This document shows, in pieces, positions 27,901 through 42,277 of a stretch of 64,000 nt of DNA. This DNA comes from Scylla paramamosain (taxonomy: Eukaryota > Arthropoda > Malacostraca > Decapoda > Portunidae). Under the pieces are notes generated by a model. The model ran no database searches. It had not been told where the DNA came from and worked only from the letters and a program-made list of their open reading frames with translations. The stretch lies in contig NC_087190.1 of NCBI RefSeq assembly GCF_035594125.1, positions 8,605,104 through 8,669,103 on the forward strand, given 5' to 3'. How positions within the stretch are numbered: position 1 is the first letter of the stretch; every line of letters starts with the position of its first letter. Made by a program: the position numbers and the translations under genes.

Positions 27901-30900
27901 GTGCCTAATAATGTGAACAAAAAACAAAAATAAAATATGTTTGGTAATGTTTTGTTTCACCATATTGCGTGGTATTAGCGTGTTTTACCTTTTTGGTACC
28001 TAAGAAGCTCAAAACACATAATACACGTTCCTCGAAATGCCTTTTCGTTTCCCCATATAGCGTATTTTATGCAATAAGCACAAAAACATTCAAAATACTT
28101 TTTTTGGGTAATGTTATTTTCTGTCTTCATAAAAGGTGTTTTGCATGCGTTTCAGCGTTCTGGTACGTATGAATTTGAAGAACACTCATAAAACATATTT
28201 TTCGACTCGTTATTTAGTATTCCCATATAGAGTGATTTCCATGCTAATTTATAGTGTTTGGTGACTATCGGGCTTAAGAACACTTAAAAGGCACAATCCT
28301 CGTAATTCAGTTTCGTTTCACCATATTATTGGCTTTGCATGTATTATGGATTTTTTCGTACCTAACAATGTGAAAAAAAAACTATAAATAAACGATTTTG
28401 GTAAGTTGTTCTCTTTTTCCATATAGAATTGTGTTCATAAGTTTTTGGTACCTAAAAAAAAAACTCAAAAACACTCAAACTTACACGTCTTTCGTAATGT
28501 TTTTTTTTTTCTCCCTATTTATGTAGTTTTCATGAGTTTTGGCGTTTTTCTACGTAACAAGCTGGTTTTCATTATTTTGAGTATTTTTCACAATGTTAGA
28601 TACCAAAACGCCGAAAATATATACAAACACTTCATATAGAAAAACACAACTACATTACAAAAAAGGTGTCTTTTCAGCGATCTTTTAATGTTTTAGGCCA
28701 CAAGACGCTAAAATGCATAGAAAACACCCTATTTTGGATACAAAATAATATTACGAAAAATATGCCTATTGAATTATTTATTTATTTATTTATTTTTGTG
28801 ATAACGTACCAAAACGCTAAAAAAGAATAAAACAGTTTATGGAGTATTTTTTTTTTTATGTTTTGAGCTTATTACGTATACCAAAATAAAAATAAAAAAT
28901 GGTATACCAGGTGTACCAAAATGCATTGAAAGTAGCGTATTTAAGAAATAAAACGATTTTACAAAAACAAAAAAAAAAACGTGTTCCTTAGCTAATTACG
29001 TAACAAAACGCAGAATCGCATGAAAGAGAAAAGAACAACTTTCATCAAGAAAGTCTCTTTTGAGTGCTCTTTACACTGTTAAGTACTAAAAAGGCTAAAC
29101 AAACTCAAAATAAAAAATAAATAAATGGAAAAATGCATGCCAAATACCAATGCAGTACCAAATATTGAGAAACGAAACAAATTTACCAGAAACGTATATA
29201 ATGAATACCTCTAACTTTCTTAAATACTAAACCCTTAAACGCGTATAAAGATCTCTATACGGAGAAAAGAAAAAAAAACTTTACCAAAAGCGTGTTTTGA
29301 GTGTTTTTCACCTTGTAACGTATCAATACACCAAAATGTATATAAATCAAGTGATTGGAAGAAACAGAACAACGTTACCAAAACCATGTATTGCAGGTGT
29401 GTTTGATCTAGTTTGGTACCAAAACACCATAAATGCATGAAAACCACTCTTTATGAGGAATCGAAAGGGCATTATGAGAAACATGTATAGTGATTGTGAA
29501 CCTATTATGTACCAAAACGCAAAAAACGAGTAAATAATAATACAAAAGAAAATAATAGAAAAGAAAAAACGTGTATTTTTTAGTGTTTTCCACATTGTTA
29601 GGTACCAAAATGGTTAAATGCATGTACTCTCTATGGTGAAATAAAACGATATTATAAGGAAGGTATCTTATAATTATTTTTTGTGCATGTTACACAACAA
29701 CACGCGGAAAAGCATGGAAGCACGCTGTATTAGAAAATAATTCATTACCAGAAACGTTCATTTTCAGTGATTTAGAGGTACTTACCTACGAAATGCCTAA
29801 GACGGATGCAAAACCCAATTAATTGAGTGAAAGAGTAACATTACCAAAAACAATTATTTTGAGTGTCATGAGCTTTTTACGTACATAAACGCAAAAACTG
29901 CAAGGAAAGTACCCTCTCTGGGAAAACGAAACATTGTGAAAAACATGTATAAAGAGTGTTTTCGAGCTTCTTAGTTACCAAAACGCGAGAATGCGTTGAA
30001 TAACAGTCTATATGAAGAATCAGAATAATATTACCAAAAACGTGTATTTTGTTTTTTACATTGTTACGTAGCGAAAAAATAAAATGCATGTAAACCATTC
30101 GATATAAGGAAACAAAGCGACTTTACCAGGAACGTGTTTTTTTTTTTTTTAGCGTTTCAAGCACCAAAACAATAAAAATGTTTGAAAGTACCCTATTTTG
30201 GACTACAAAACAACATTACCAAAAAGATTTTTTTTGTGTGTGTATTTTTTTAGCTTCTTACGTACCAAACCGCTAAAACTCATGCAAAACACTCATTATT
30301 GAGTAAAAAGATTAACATTACCAAATGGTGTATTATGAGTGTTTTTGAGCTTGTTAGGTACAGAAACGGCAAAATGCATGAAATGTACCTCATATGGTGA
30401 AACAACGATATTACCACAAACATGTATTATGAATGTTATTGAGCTTAGCTAACAAAACGCTTAATAACACTGTATAGGAAGAAACAGAACAACATTGCCA
30501 AAAACGTGTGTTATGAGTGTTAGTAACATTGGTATATACGAAAACGCGAAAATTCATGCAAAGTATCCTATATGAATTAACGAAAGGACATTACGAAAAA
30601 AAGAAAATGGATTTTAAGTGCTCTTGAGCTACTTAGGTTCAATAGCATAATATGTAGAGAAACAGAACATTACCGAAAACGTGTATTTTTAGTGTTTTTG
30701 TATTGTTAGGACCAAATTTTCAAAAAGCATGGAAAGCACCCTACATGGGAAAAATAAACGACATTTCAAGAAACATGTTTTTAGAGTATTGATGAGCATG
30801 TCATGCACCAAAACGCTAAAATGCTAAAATCACCCTGTATGGGAACACCAAACAATATTACAAAAAACGTATTCTTTGAGTGTTTTTAGCTTCTTACGTA

Positions 30901-33230
30901 CCAAAATGCTGAAACGGATGCAAAATACACTTTATGGAGAAAGAATACCATTACCAAAAAGAAGTATTTTAAGTATTTTTTACATTGCTCGTGTAAAAAC
31001 GAAAAAATCCATGGAAAGAGCCCTATTTGAGGTAATGAAAGAACATAAGTAGAAATACGTATTATGAGTGCTTTGGATCGTCGTAAGTACCAAAAAGCTG
31101 TAACGTATGATTAACACTCTTCCTCGGAAAGAGAACATTATCAAAAACATGTATTTTGAGTATTTTTCACATTCTTAGGTACCAAAACGCGAAAATGCAT
31201 GCAAACCACCCATAGTTGTAAAATTAAATTTTATTTACAGAAACATATGTTTTGAGTACCCTTTGAAGGCACAAGAACACTTGAAAGCATGGAAATCACC
31301 CAGTTTGGAAAAAGAAGAACATTATTAAAACGCCAAACAACATTACAAAAAACGTATCCTTTGAGTGTTTTTAGCTTCTTACGTACCAAAATGCTAAAAA
31401 TGCATGCAAAATATGGAGAAAAATAGCATTACCATAAGAAGTATTTTAAGTTTTTTTTATTTTTAGCATGTTCGTATAAAAACGACAAAATCCATGGAAA
31501 GAACCCTATTTAATGTAATGAAAGAATATTACTAGAAATACGTATTATGAGTGCTTTGGATTGTCTTAGGTACCAAATCGCTGCAACGCATGAATAGCAC
31601 TCTTCCTTGGAAAGAGAACATTATCAAAAACATGTATTTTGAGTATTTTTCATATTCTTAGGTACCAAAACGCCAAACTGCATGCAAAGCACCCTCAGGT
31701 GTGAATTTAAATTTAATCTACAGAAACATGTATTTTAAATGCCCTTTGAGGGCACAGGAACAGTAAAAAGCATGGAAAAAACCCAGTTTGGAAAATGAAA
31801 AATATTACTAAAACTTGTTTTTTGAGTGTTTTTGGCTACTTACGTACCGAAACGCTAAAACACTTCCAAAACACCTTCTATAAAGAAACAATAATAACCA
31901 ATAAAAAAAACGTGCATTTTCAGTCTTTTTTCAGCTTTTTACGTACAAAACCGCAAATATATATTGAAAGTACACTACATCAGGGAACTAAATATCAGTA
32001 CGAAAGGCGTGTATTGTGAGTGGTTTAGAGCTTCTTAGATACCAAAACACTGAAACACATGAAAAGCACGAGTATGGAGAAAAAGAATAATAATACAAAA
32101 ATAGCACTCCATATGAAGAAACAATAATATTACCAATAATGTGTATTTTTAATGTTTTTTTTTTTTATTGTTAAGTTTAAAAACGCTAAAATGCATGCAA
32201 TGTGCCCTAAATCAGAAAAAAAAGAAAAAAGAAACGGCATTAAAAGAAACTTATCTTATGAGTATTTTAGTGCATGTTAGACTAAAAAACACTAAAAAGC
32301 TTGGAAAGCATCCTATATGGGGAAACAAAACGAGTCATTTGACTTTTTTTGAGCTACATACGTATCAAAATACTAAAACGCATGCAAAAAACCCTTTATG
32401 GAGACACAGAGTAACATTACCAAAAACACATTTTTCTGTGTTTTTGAGCTTGTTATGTACATAAACGCCAAAGCAACCTATGTGGGAAAACAAAAAAGAC
32501 ATTACGAGAAACATGAATTATGAATGTTTTTCAGCTTCTCAAGTACCAAAACGCTGAAACACACATTATAATACAAAAATAGCGGAGAAACAGAACACTA
32601 CCAAAAAACATGTACTTTGAGTGTATTTCACATTGTTAGGTACAAAAAAGCCAAAATGCATGTAAATCACCTTATATGGGGAAAGGAAACGACATTTCAA
32701 GAAACGTTTTTGTTGAGTGATTTTGAATGTGTTAGATACCAAACGTTAGAAAGCATTAAAAGTGTCCTATATGGGAAAACAATACATCATTAACAAATAC
32801 TTATCTTTTTAGTGTTTTTGAGCTACTTACGTACTAAAAATGCTAAAAAGAAGGGAAAAGACCCTTTATGGAGAAATAGTATAACTTTACCAAAAAAACG
32901 TGTATTTTCAGAGTTTTTGAGCTTCTTACATACAAAAATTGTAAAATGCATGGTGAAATGTATGGTGAAAGAAAATAATATTGAGAGAAACATGTGTTAA
33001 CAGAGTTATTAAGCCTCTTAGGTACCAAAACGTTAAAAGGCATGAAAAACACTCTGTATTCCGAAACAAAAACATCGTTACCAAAGACGTGCATTTTGAG
33101 TGTTTTTCCTAGTGTTAGGTGTTCAGTATGCATACTAAAAAGTATGCATAGCACTCTATATGGAGATACAGAACAATATTAACAAAAAATGAGTATTTTG
33201 TGTATATTAAATTTTTACATAGCTAAAAAA

Positions 33231-33265
<35 letters not shown>

Positions 33266-33387
33266 AATGCATGCAAAGGGGGAAAGGAAACGAGATTTCC
33301 AGAAATGGATCTTTTGAATGTTTATGAGCGTGGAAGCCACCAAACCTATAAAAATCATGGAAAAAGTACCATATATGAAAAAAATAA

Positions 33388-33911
<524 letters not shown>

Positions 33912-34115
33912 GTCTGTCATTAGAGTTTTTCAGGTACATACCTACCAAAACGCTGAAACGCATTGAAAAAACTTTTATGTAGAATGACAACAACATTACC
34001 GAAAAACATGTACTTTAAGAATTTTTCTCCTTCTTAATTACATACATGAAAAAAAACAAAAAAAACATAGACAGTACTGCATTAGGGAAACTAAAAGAAA
34101 TTACGAGGAACATAT

Positions 34116-34395
<280 letters not shown>

Positions 34396-34399
34396 GTAT

Positions 34400-35139
<740 letters not shown>

Positions 35140-35144
35140 ATATA

Positions 35145-35345
35145 TTTATAATGTTATTGCATAAGTGTTACTCCATGTAATGCTTCTCCATAAAATGTGT
35201 TTTGCATGCATTTTAGAGATTAGGTACTAAAGTAACTCAAAAACACTTTTTGAGTTACTTTAGTACCTAATCTCTAAAATGCATGCAAAACACATTTTAT
35301 GGAGAAGCATTACATGGAGTAACACTTATGAAATAACATTATAAA
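35145..35345. repeat. 201-bp near-perfect palindrome made of satellite sequence
   Basis: Arms 35145-35243 and 35247-35345 (99 bp each) are reverse complements with one mismatch in my hand alignment, separated by CAC. The arms include TTTTGCATGCATTTTAG and CTCCATAAAATGTG, that is, a satellite monomer of type C and its inverse. Confidence 0.93.
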
Positions 35346-38300
35346 AACCAGCTTGTTACGTAGAAAAACGTCAAAATTCATAGAAAGTATATAAATCAGG
35401 GAAAAAAAAAGACATTACGAGAGACGTGTAGGTTTGAATTTTTTTTTTTTTTAGGTACCAAAATATTAAAACGCATGAACACAATTCTATATGGAGAAAG
35501 AGAATAACTTACCAAAATCGTGTATTTATAGTGTTTTTCACACTGTTAGGTACGAAAAATCCAAAATACATGCAAAGCCTCCTATATGGTGAATTACGAG
35601 GAACGTGTCTTTTAAGTGTTCTTAAGCTTGATAGTCACCAAACACTATAAATTACCATGGAAATCAATCTATATGGGAATACTAAACAATGAGTCGAAAA
35701 ATATGTTTTATGAGTGTTTTTCAACTTCATACGTACCAAAACGCTGAAACGCATGCAAAACACCTTTTATGAAGACAGAAAATAACATTACCAAAAAAAG
35801 TATTTTGAGTGCTTTTGAGCTTATTACGTAGAGTACGCTATATGGGGAAACGAAAAGGTATTTCGAGGAACGTGTATTATGTGTTTTTGAGCTTTTTAGG
35901 TACCAAAAAGGTAAAACACGCTAATACCACGCAATATGGTGAAACAAAACATTACCAAACATATGTTATTTTTGTGTTTTTTTTTTCACATTATTAGGCA
36001 CCGAAACGCTAAAAACCATTGAAAGCACTCAATCTGGTCATTAAAAACATTATTATCCAAAACGTGTCTTTTGAGTGTTTTTCAGCATCTTACGTACCAA
36101 AATGCTAAAAAGCATGAAATTATAATGAAGAAACAAAACATTACCAAAAACAAGTGTTTTGAGAGTTTTTGAGCCTGTTACGCAGAAAAAACACAAAAGT
36201 GCATAAAGAGTACTTCATATGGGGAAACGAAAAGATATTACGAGAAATGTATATTGCAAGTATTTTTAAGCTTTTTCGGTACCAAACGCGAAAAAGAATG
36301 AATAGCACTCTATATAAAGAAAGAGATCATCATTAACGAAAAACGTGTATTTTTAAGTGTATATCACATTGTTAGTTAACAAAAAGCCAAAATGCATGTA
36401 AAGCACACAATATGGGAAAGGAATCGAGATTTGCAGAATTAAGTATTTTCAGTGCTTATGAGTGTTTAAGGCACCTAAAACGATAAAAAGCTTAAAAATT
36501 ACACTATATTGAAAAAAAAAATTTGAGCGTTTTTTAACTTCTTACCTACCAAAACACTAAATTATCTGCAAAACATCCTCTATTGAAAAACATAAAATTA
36601 TTAAAAACAAGTATTTTGAGTGTTTTTCAATGCGTTAAGTAGAAAAACAAGGAAATGGAAGCATATATTTCTGAGCTTCTTAGGTGCCAAAAGGTGAAAA
36701 TGAGTAATTTTATTCTCCTTTTCCATATATTAATGTGGAAAAGGAGAACAAAATTACCAAAAACATGTATTTTGAGTGTACTTCACATTGTTAGGTAACA
36801 AAATGTGTTTTTCAGCTGGTAACATAGAAAAATGCGTAAATGTATACGAAATACCATATATTAGGAAAGGAGAGGACATTACGAAGAACGTGAATTATGA
36901 GTATTTTTGAGCTTCTTAGGTACTAAAAGGCGAAAATGAGTTAATGCCACTCTTTATGGAGAAACAGAACATCAACGAAAACGTGTTATTGGAGTGCTTT
37001 CACATTGTTAGGTACTAAAATGAATGCCAAGCCACTAATATTCGGAAAAAAAAGACATAAAACTTATCTTTTCATTGTTTTTGTGCATGTTAGGAGCCAA
37101 AACGCTAGAAAAAAAAACACGGAAAGTTTGGTTCTTCTCTGTTCTTCTCTCTTCGAGAGAAGAACACTACTAAACACTTGCATTCTTAGTGTTTTTCACA
37201 TTATTAGGTATTAAAATGCCTTAATGGAAGAAAGGCGACCTTTGTGGATAAAGGATATGACACTAGCAGAAACGTGTATTTTTACAGTTTTTGAATATAT
37301 TACGCACCAGAACAGTAAAATGCATGGAAAGCACCTCATTTGGTAATACAAAACAACATTATGAAAAACGTGTCTTTCAAGTTTTTTTTTTTTTTCTTTT
37401 ACGTCCCAAAACGCTAAAACTCATGCAAAGCAACCTATATGCTGAAACGAAAAGACATTAGGAGAAACGTTTTTTTTTTATGAGTGTTCTTGAGCCTCTT
37501 AGGTACTAAAACGCAAAATCTCATGAATAGCCCTCTATATAAGAAAGATAACATTATGAAAAAAAAAAAACGTATTTTGTGTGTATTTCACATTGTTAGG
37601 TAACAAAGCGCTAAAAAGCAAGAAAACCTCCCTATGTAGGAAAACAAAACATCACGAAAAACATGTCTTTTCAGTGTTTTTGAGCGACTTACGTACCAAA
37701 AAAAACAAAGATCTAAAGTGCGTTCAAAATATATATTTGTAGAGATAAAAAATAAATAAATAATTTATAAAAAAAAAAAACATATTTTGAATGTTTTTCA
37801 GCTTGTTACGTACAATAAACGCGAAAATCCATGGAAAGTACACTATATAGGGAAATGAAAGAACATTAGGAACGTGTATTATGAGTGTTTTTTATTTTCT
37901 TAAGTACAAAACACGAAAAAAAAAAAACATGAATAGCACTTTATATTTAGGTGAGCTTTACAAAAACGTGTATTTTGAGTATAGTTCACATTATTAAGTA
38001 TCAAACCGCCAAAATGCACTCATTGATCTCCATATCGGGAAACGAAGAGAGATTTCCAGAAACGTATATTTTGAGTGTACTCGTATATAAGCATGGTATC
38101 CACCAAAACGATTAAAAACCATAGATATCACGATATATGGGAAAACAAAATATTACCAAAAACATCTCTTTTCAGTGTTTATGAAAGTTTACGTACCTAA
38201 TTTCTAAAAACTATGGAAAACACAATTTACTGCAAAACAAAATAAAATCACCAAAAAACAGGAATTTTTTATTAATTAATTTTTTTTTTTTTTTTGTAGA

Positions 38301-38808
38301 TTTACGTAGGAAAAAGCCAAAATGCATGTAGATTACATAGGGAAATAAAAAGACATTACAACAGACGTGTATTATGAGTGTTTTTGAGCTTCTTAGGTAG
38401 CAAATTCTACAACGCACTTATACCACTCTTCATGGACAAACAGAACATCATATAAAAAAAGTGTATTTTGAGTGTATTTCAGATTCTTAGATACTAAAAC
38501 GCCAAAATGCATGCAAAACACCCTATATATAACAAAGGAAAACGAGATTTCCAGAAATGTTTCTTTCGAATGAGTATGAGCGTCCTATGCACCAAAATGT
38601 TAAAAAGCATAGAAAGCACCCTATATAGCAAACCAAAGAACATTACCAAAGACGTCTGTTTTCTGTGCTTTTGATCTACTTACGTACCAAAACGATGAAA
38701 CGCATGGAAAAAAAAAAAAAAAACTTTATGAAGCAAAAACATTATAATTTGACTAAAAACGTGGATTTTAGGTGTCCTGAGCTTGTTTGGTAGTAAAATG
38801 TCAAAATG
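35346..38808 (+). repeat. Satellite array block V (forward, right arm of the inverted duplication)
   Basis: Starts at AAAACCAGCTTGTTACG, which is the mirror of the end of block III at 28545-28563. For example 38538-38628 against the reverse complement of 24971-25061 shows 4 differences in 91 aligned bases. It contains the hairpin at 36704-36757. Confidence 0.88.
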
Positions 38809-39344
38809 TATTCAAGGCATGCATTTCTTATGAGAAAACGTTTCTTGAAATATCGTTTATTTTTCTCATATAGGGTACTTTGCACGTTTTTTTTTTGGAA
38901 GTTTGGTACCTAACAATGCAAAAAAAAAAAAAACACTCAAAATACGCGTTTTTTGGTAATGTTCTGTTTCTCCACATATAATGCTATTGAAGTGTTTTTG
39001 CGTTTTGGAACCTAATTAGCTGAAGAGCCCTAATTATACATTTTTTTTTCGTTATGAACTTTCGTTAATCCATATAGGATATTTTGCATGAATTTTCGAG
39101 TTTTCGTATATACCAATGTTACTAACACTCATAACACACGTTTTTGGTAATGCTGTTCTGTTTCTTAATATATAGTGCTATTGAGCGTTTTGTTAGCTAA
39201 GCTCAATAACATTCATAATACATGTTTGAGGTAATATCGTTGTTTCACCATATAAGGTACATTTCATGCATTTTGCCGTTTTTGTACCTAACAAGCTCAA
39301 AAACATTCATAATACACATTTTTGGTGTTATTCTTTTACTGAAT
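38809..39344 (-). repeat. Satellite array block VI (inverted)
   Basis: Reverse-complement monomers. The block mirrors 23125-23640, sharing the unusual AGTGTTAGTAACATTGG segment (23347-23365; its reverse complement at about 39113-39131). It ends at about 39340 where forward monomers resume. Confidence 0.85.
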
Positions 39345-41414
39345 GAAAAAAAAATTACCAAAACATGTCTTTTGAATGTTTTTAGCTACTTACGTACCGA
39401 AACGCTAAAACACTTGCAAAACACCTTTTGTAGAGAAACAATAATAACTTTAACAAAAACGTGCATTTTCAGTGTTTTTCAGCAACCCAAAATGTATTGA
39501 AAGTACACTACATCGGAAAACTAAAGAACTTTACGAGAGACGTGTATTTTTAGTATTTTTGAGCTTCTTAGGTACCAAAACGCTGAAATGCATGAATAGC
39601 AGTCTATATGGTGAAACAGAATAACAATACAAAATAATGTGTATTTTGGGTGTTTTCACATCATTAGATAACAAAACACTAAAATACATCCAAAGCAATC
39701 TTTACTGTGAAATTAAATATTTCGGGAAACATCATATGAGTGTATTTGTGGGTGTTTGACAACAAAACGCTAAAAATTATCGAAAGCACCCGATATGGGA
39801 AAACAAAATAACATTACCAAAAACCGTTCCATTTGAGTTTTTTGGGCTACTTAACTAACAAAACTTTAAAACGCATGCAAAACCCCCTTTATTGTGACAT
39901 AGAGTAACATTGTCAAAAAACAATTATTTTGAACGTTTTTTTTTAGCTTGTTACCTAAGTAAATGATGAAATGCATGCAAAGTACTCTACATCTGGATAT
40001 TAAAGAACATTACGAGAGACGTGTATTTCTAGTGTTTTTGAGCTTCTAAAGTACCAAAACGCTGAAACGCTTGAATAACACTCTACATGGAGAAACACAA
40101 TGAAACAAAAAAATGAAACGGGATGAAATGGGAAAACGAAAGGACATTACGAAAAAAAAAACGTGTTTTGGGAGTGTTTTTCAATTTCTTAGGTACCAAA
40201 ATGTAAAAAAAGCGTTGAATAGTTTTCTATATGAAGAAACTGCAATATTATCAAAAAAGGTGTACTTTGAGCGTATTTTTTTTTTACACTGGGTGTTAAG
40301 CACCAAAACGCCAAAATGCATGCATTGTACCCTATATGGGAAAAAGAAACGTATCTTTTGAAAAATTTTTGCATGTTAGACAACAAAACTCTAAAAAGCT
40401 TGGAAAGCACCCTATATGACAAATCAAAAGGAGTCTTTTGAACTTTTTTTTAGCTACATACATACCAAAATGCACGCAAAACAACCTTTATTAAGACACA
40501 AAGTAATATTACCAGTGTTTTCAGTGTTTTTGAACTTGTTACGTACAGCATGTAAACCTCTCTATATGGGAAAAACAAAAGAATATAACCAAAAACGTCT
40601 CTTTGCAGTGTTTTGAGCTACTTAGGTAAGAGAACGCTAAAACGCATGTATTTCTGTAAAGAAAACAAAATAAATATGAAAAACAAATATTTTGGGTGTT
40701 TTTGAGCATGTTACAAAAAGGCCAAAATACTACTAACTACTTTAAATGTGGATATAAAAAATATAAATAAATAAAAAAAAAAACATTACGAGAAGCGTGT
40801 ATTATGAGTGTTTTTGAGCTACCAAAAACCCTAAAACGCATACAAAACAGCTTTTATGCTCTTATGTAAAAATGCATACAAACTGTCCTGTATGGGGAAA
40901 CGAAAAAACGTCACCAGAAACGTGTATTAGCAATGGTTCTGAGCTTCTTGGTTACCAAAACGCTAAAACGCTTAAATAGCACTCAATATGGAGAAACAGC
41001 ACAAATTTACCAAGAATGTGTATTTTGAGTGCATTTCACTTTGGTACTTACCGAAACGTCAAACTAAATGCAAGGCACCCTATATAGGGAAAGGAAACGA
41101 GATTTCTAGAATCGTGTCTTTTTAGTATCTATGATCGTACTAGGTACTAAACCGGTAAAAGACATGAAAAAAACACTATATGGGATGTTTCTGAGCTACT
41201 TACGTACCAAAACCCTAAAATGTATGCAAAACACACTTTATGGGAAAACTTCATAACTTTACCAAAAACGTGTAGTTTGAGTGTTCTTCATCTTCTTACA
41301 TAGAAAAAAAAAAATGTCAATATGCATGCAAAATTCCATATATTTAGTAACGAAAGAACATTACTAGAAACGTTTGTTATGGACGTTTTGAGCTTCTTAT
41401 GTACTAAAACGCTA

Positions 41415-42277
41415 ATTTCACCCTCAGTGAGACATGTATAAAAGTTTTTTTTTTTCTCTCTTTTTTTCCCCATGTTGTTCTGGTATACCTGTTTTCTTTT
41501 GGTCTAAGAAAATCTATTGTTTTCTCCCTGAGTACAACATTAGAGGATGCGACATTTTTAGGCCTAACTACATTTCTCGGATTTATATAAGAAAAATTTA
41601 AATACATTTTTTTTTTTTTCGCAAATAATCAATATATCTGCATCAGACATCTTTTGCAATAATATTTTATTTATTGTAAAGAGTGAAACACTGGTTTTTA
41701 CATAGAAATATGGCGAAATATGACAAAAATAATTTTTCTCTTCTTCCCACCCCACCCCAGATTATTAAGCGTGAAATCATGATTTGTTTTAGACCTATGT
41801 ACAAAACCAATTGGAATAACTAAATGAAATTAAGTCTGCTTTTTAAACATATTGTGATGTATATATCATGTAAATTTCTACTCCCTACCTGTAATAGATA
41901 TATTTTAGTGTCCCCTTAATATTTATGATTTTATATCTTAAAATGGCATATTTTTCGATATAAGAATTTTCTCCTCCGTTGTTATTCCTGTTGTTTTATA
42001 AGCTGCAACTGCAGCTTATAAAACTATTAGAAGCGAACAAAGTCTGCTATCGTTTTTTTTTTTTTTTTTTGAGGGGAGTTGATTTCGATTTTTGACACAT
42101 TTGAATATCACTTTTTTTTTTTTATTATCGTACGAGAAAAAAACGATAAAAGACATTGTTCTCCTATCCTTCCTGATTAAAATGATTTTTGAATGAAAGA
42201 AGATGGTCAGTAAATAAAGGACGATATACGAGTTGAAAATAAGGAATTTAACATGGGATTAACGATCGTAAAACACC
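41415..42277. other. Non-satellite AT-rich island inside the array
   Basis: The satellite stops at AAAACGCTAA (about 41414) and resumes near CAGGGTTTTTGAGC (about 42283). In between there are no monomers and no coding pattern I recognise. A perfect 15-bp-arm hairpin (41993-42007 and 42010-42024, GTTTTATAAGCTGCA) is near the centre. It could be an old insertion. No TIR or target duplication was found. Confidence 0.6.

Larger units (their letters stand above)
23641..28562 (-). repeat. Satellite array block III (inverted)
   Basis: The same monomers in reverse complement (for example TTTGCATGCATTTTGGCG, AGGCACC reversed as GGTGCCT). The strand switch lies at about 23635 and the return switch is at 28562/28563. 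Together with 23125-23640 this block is the reverse complement of 35346-39340. A LINE is inserted at 23813-24966. A local hairpin lies at 27104-27156. Confidence 0.88.
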
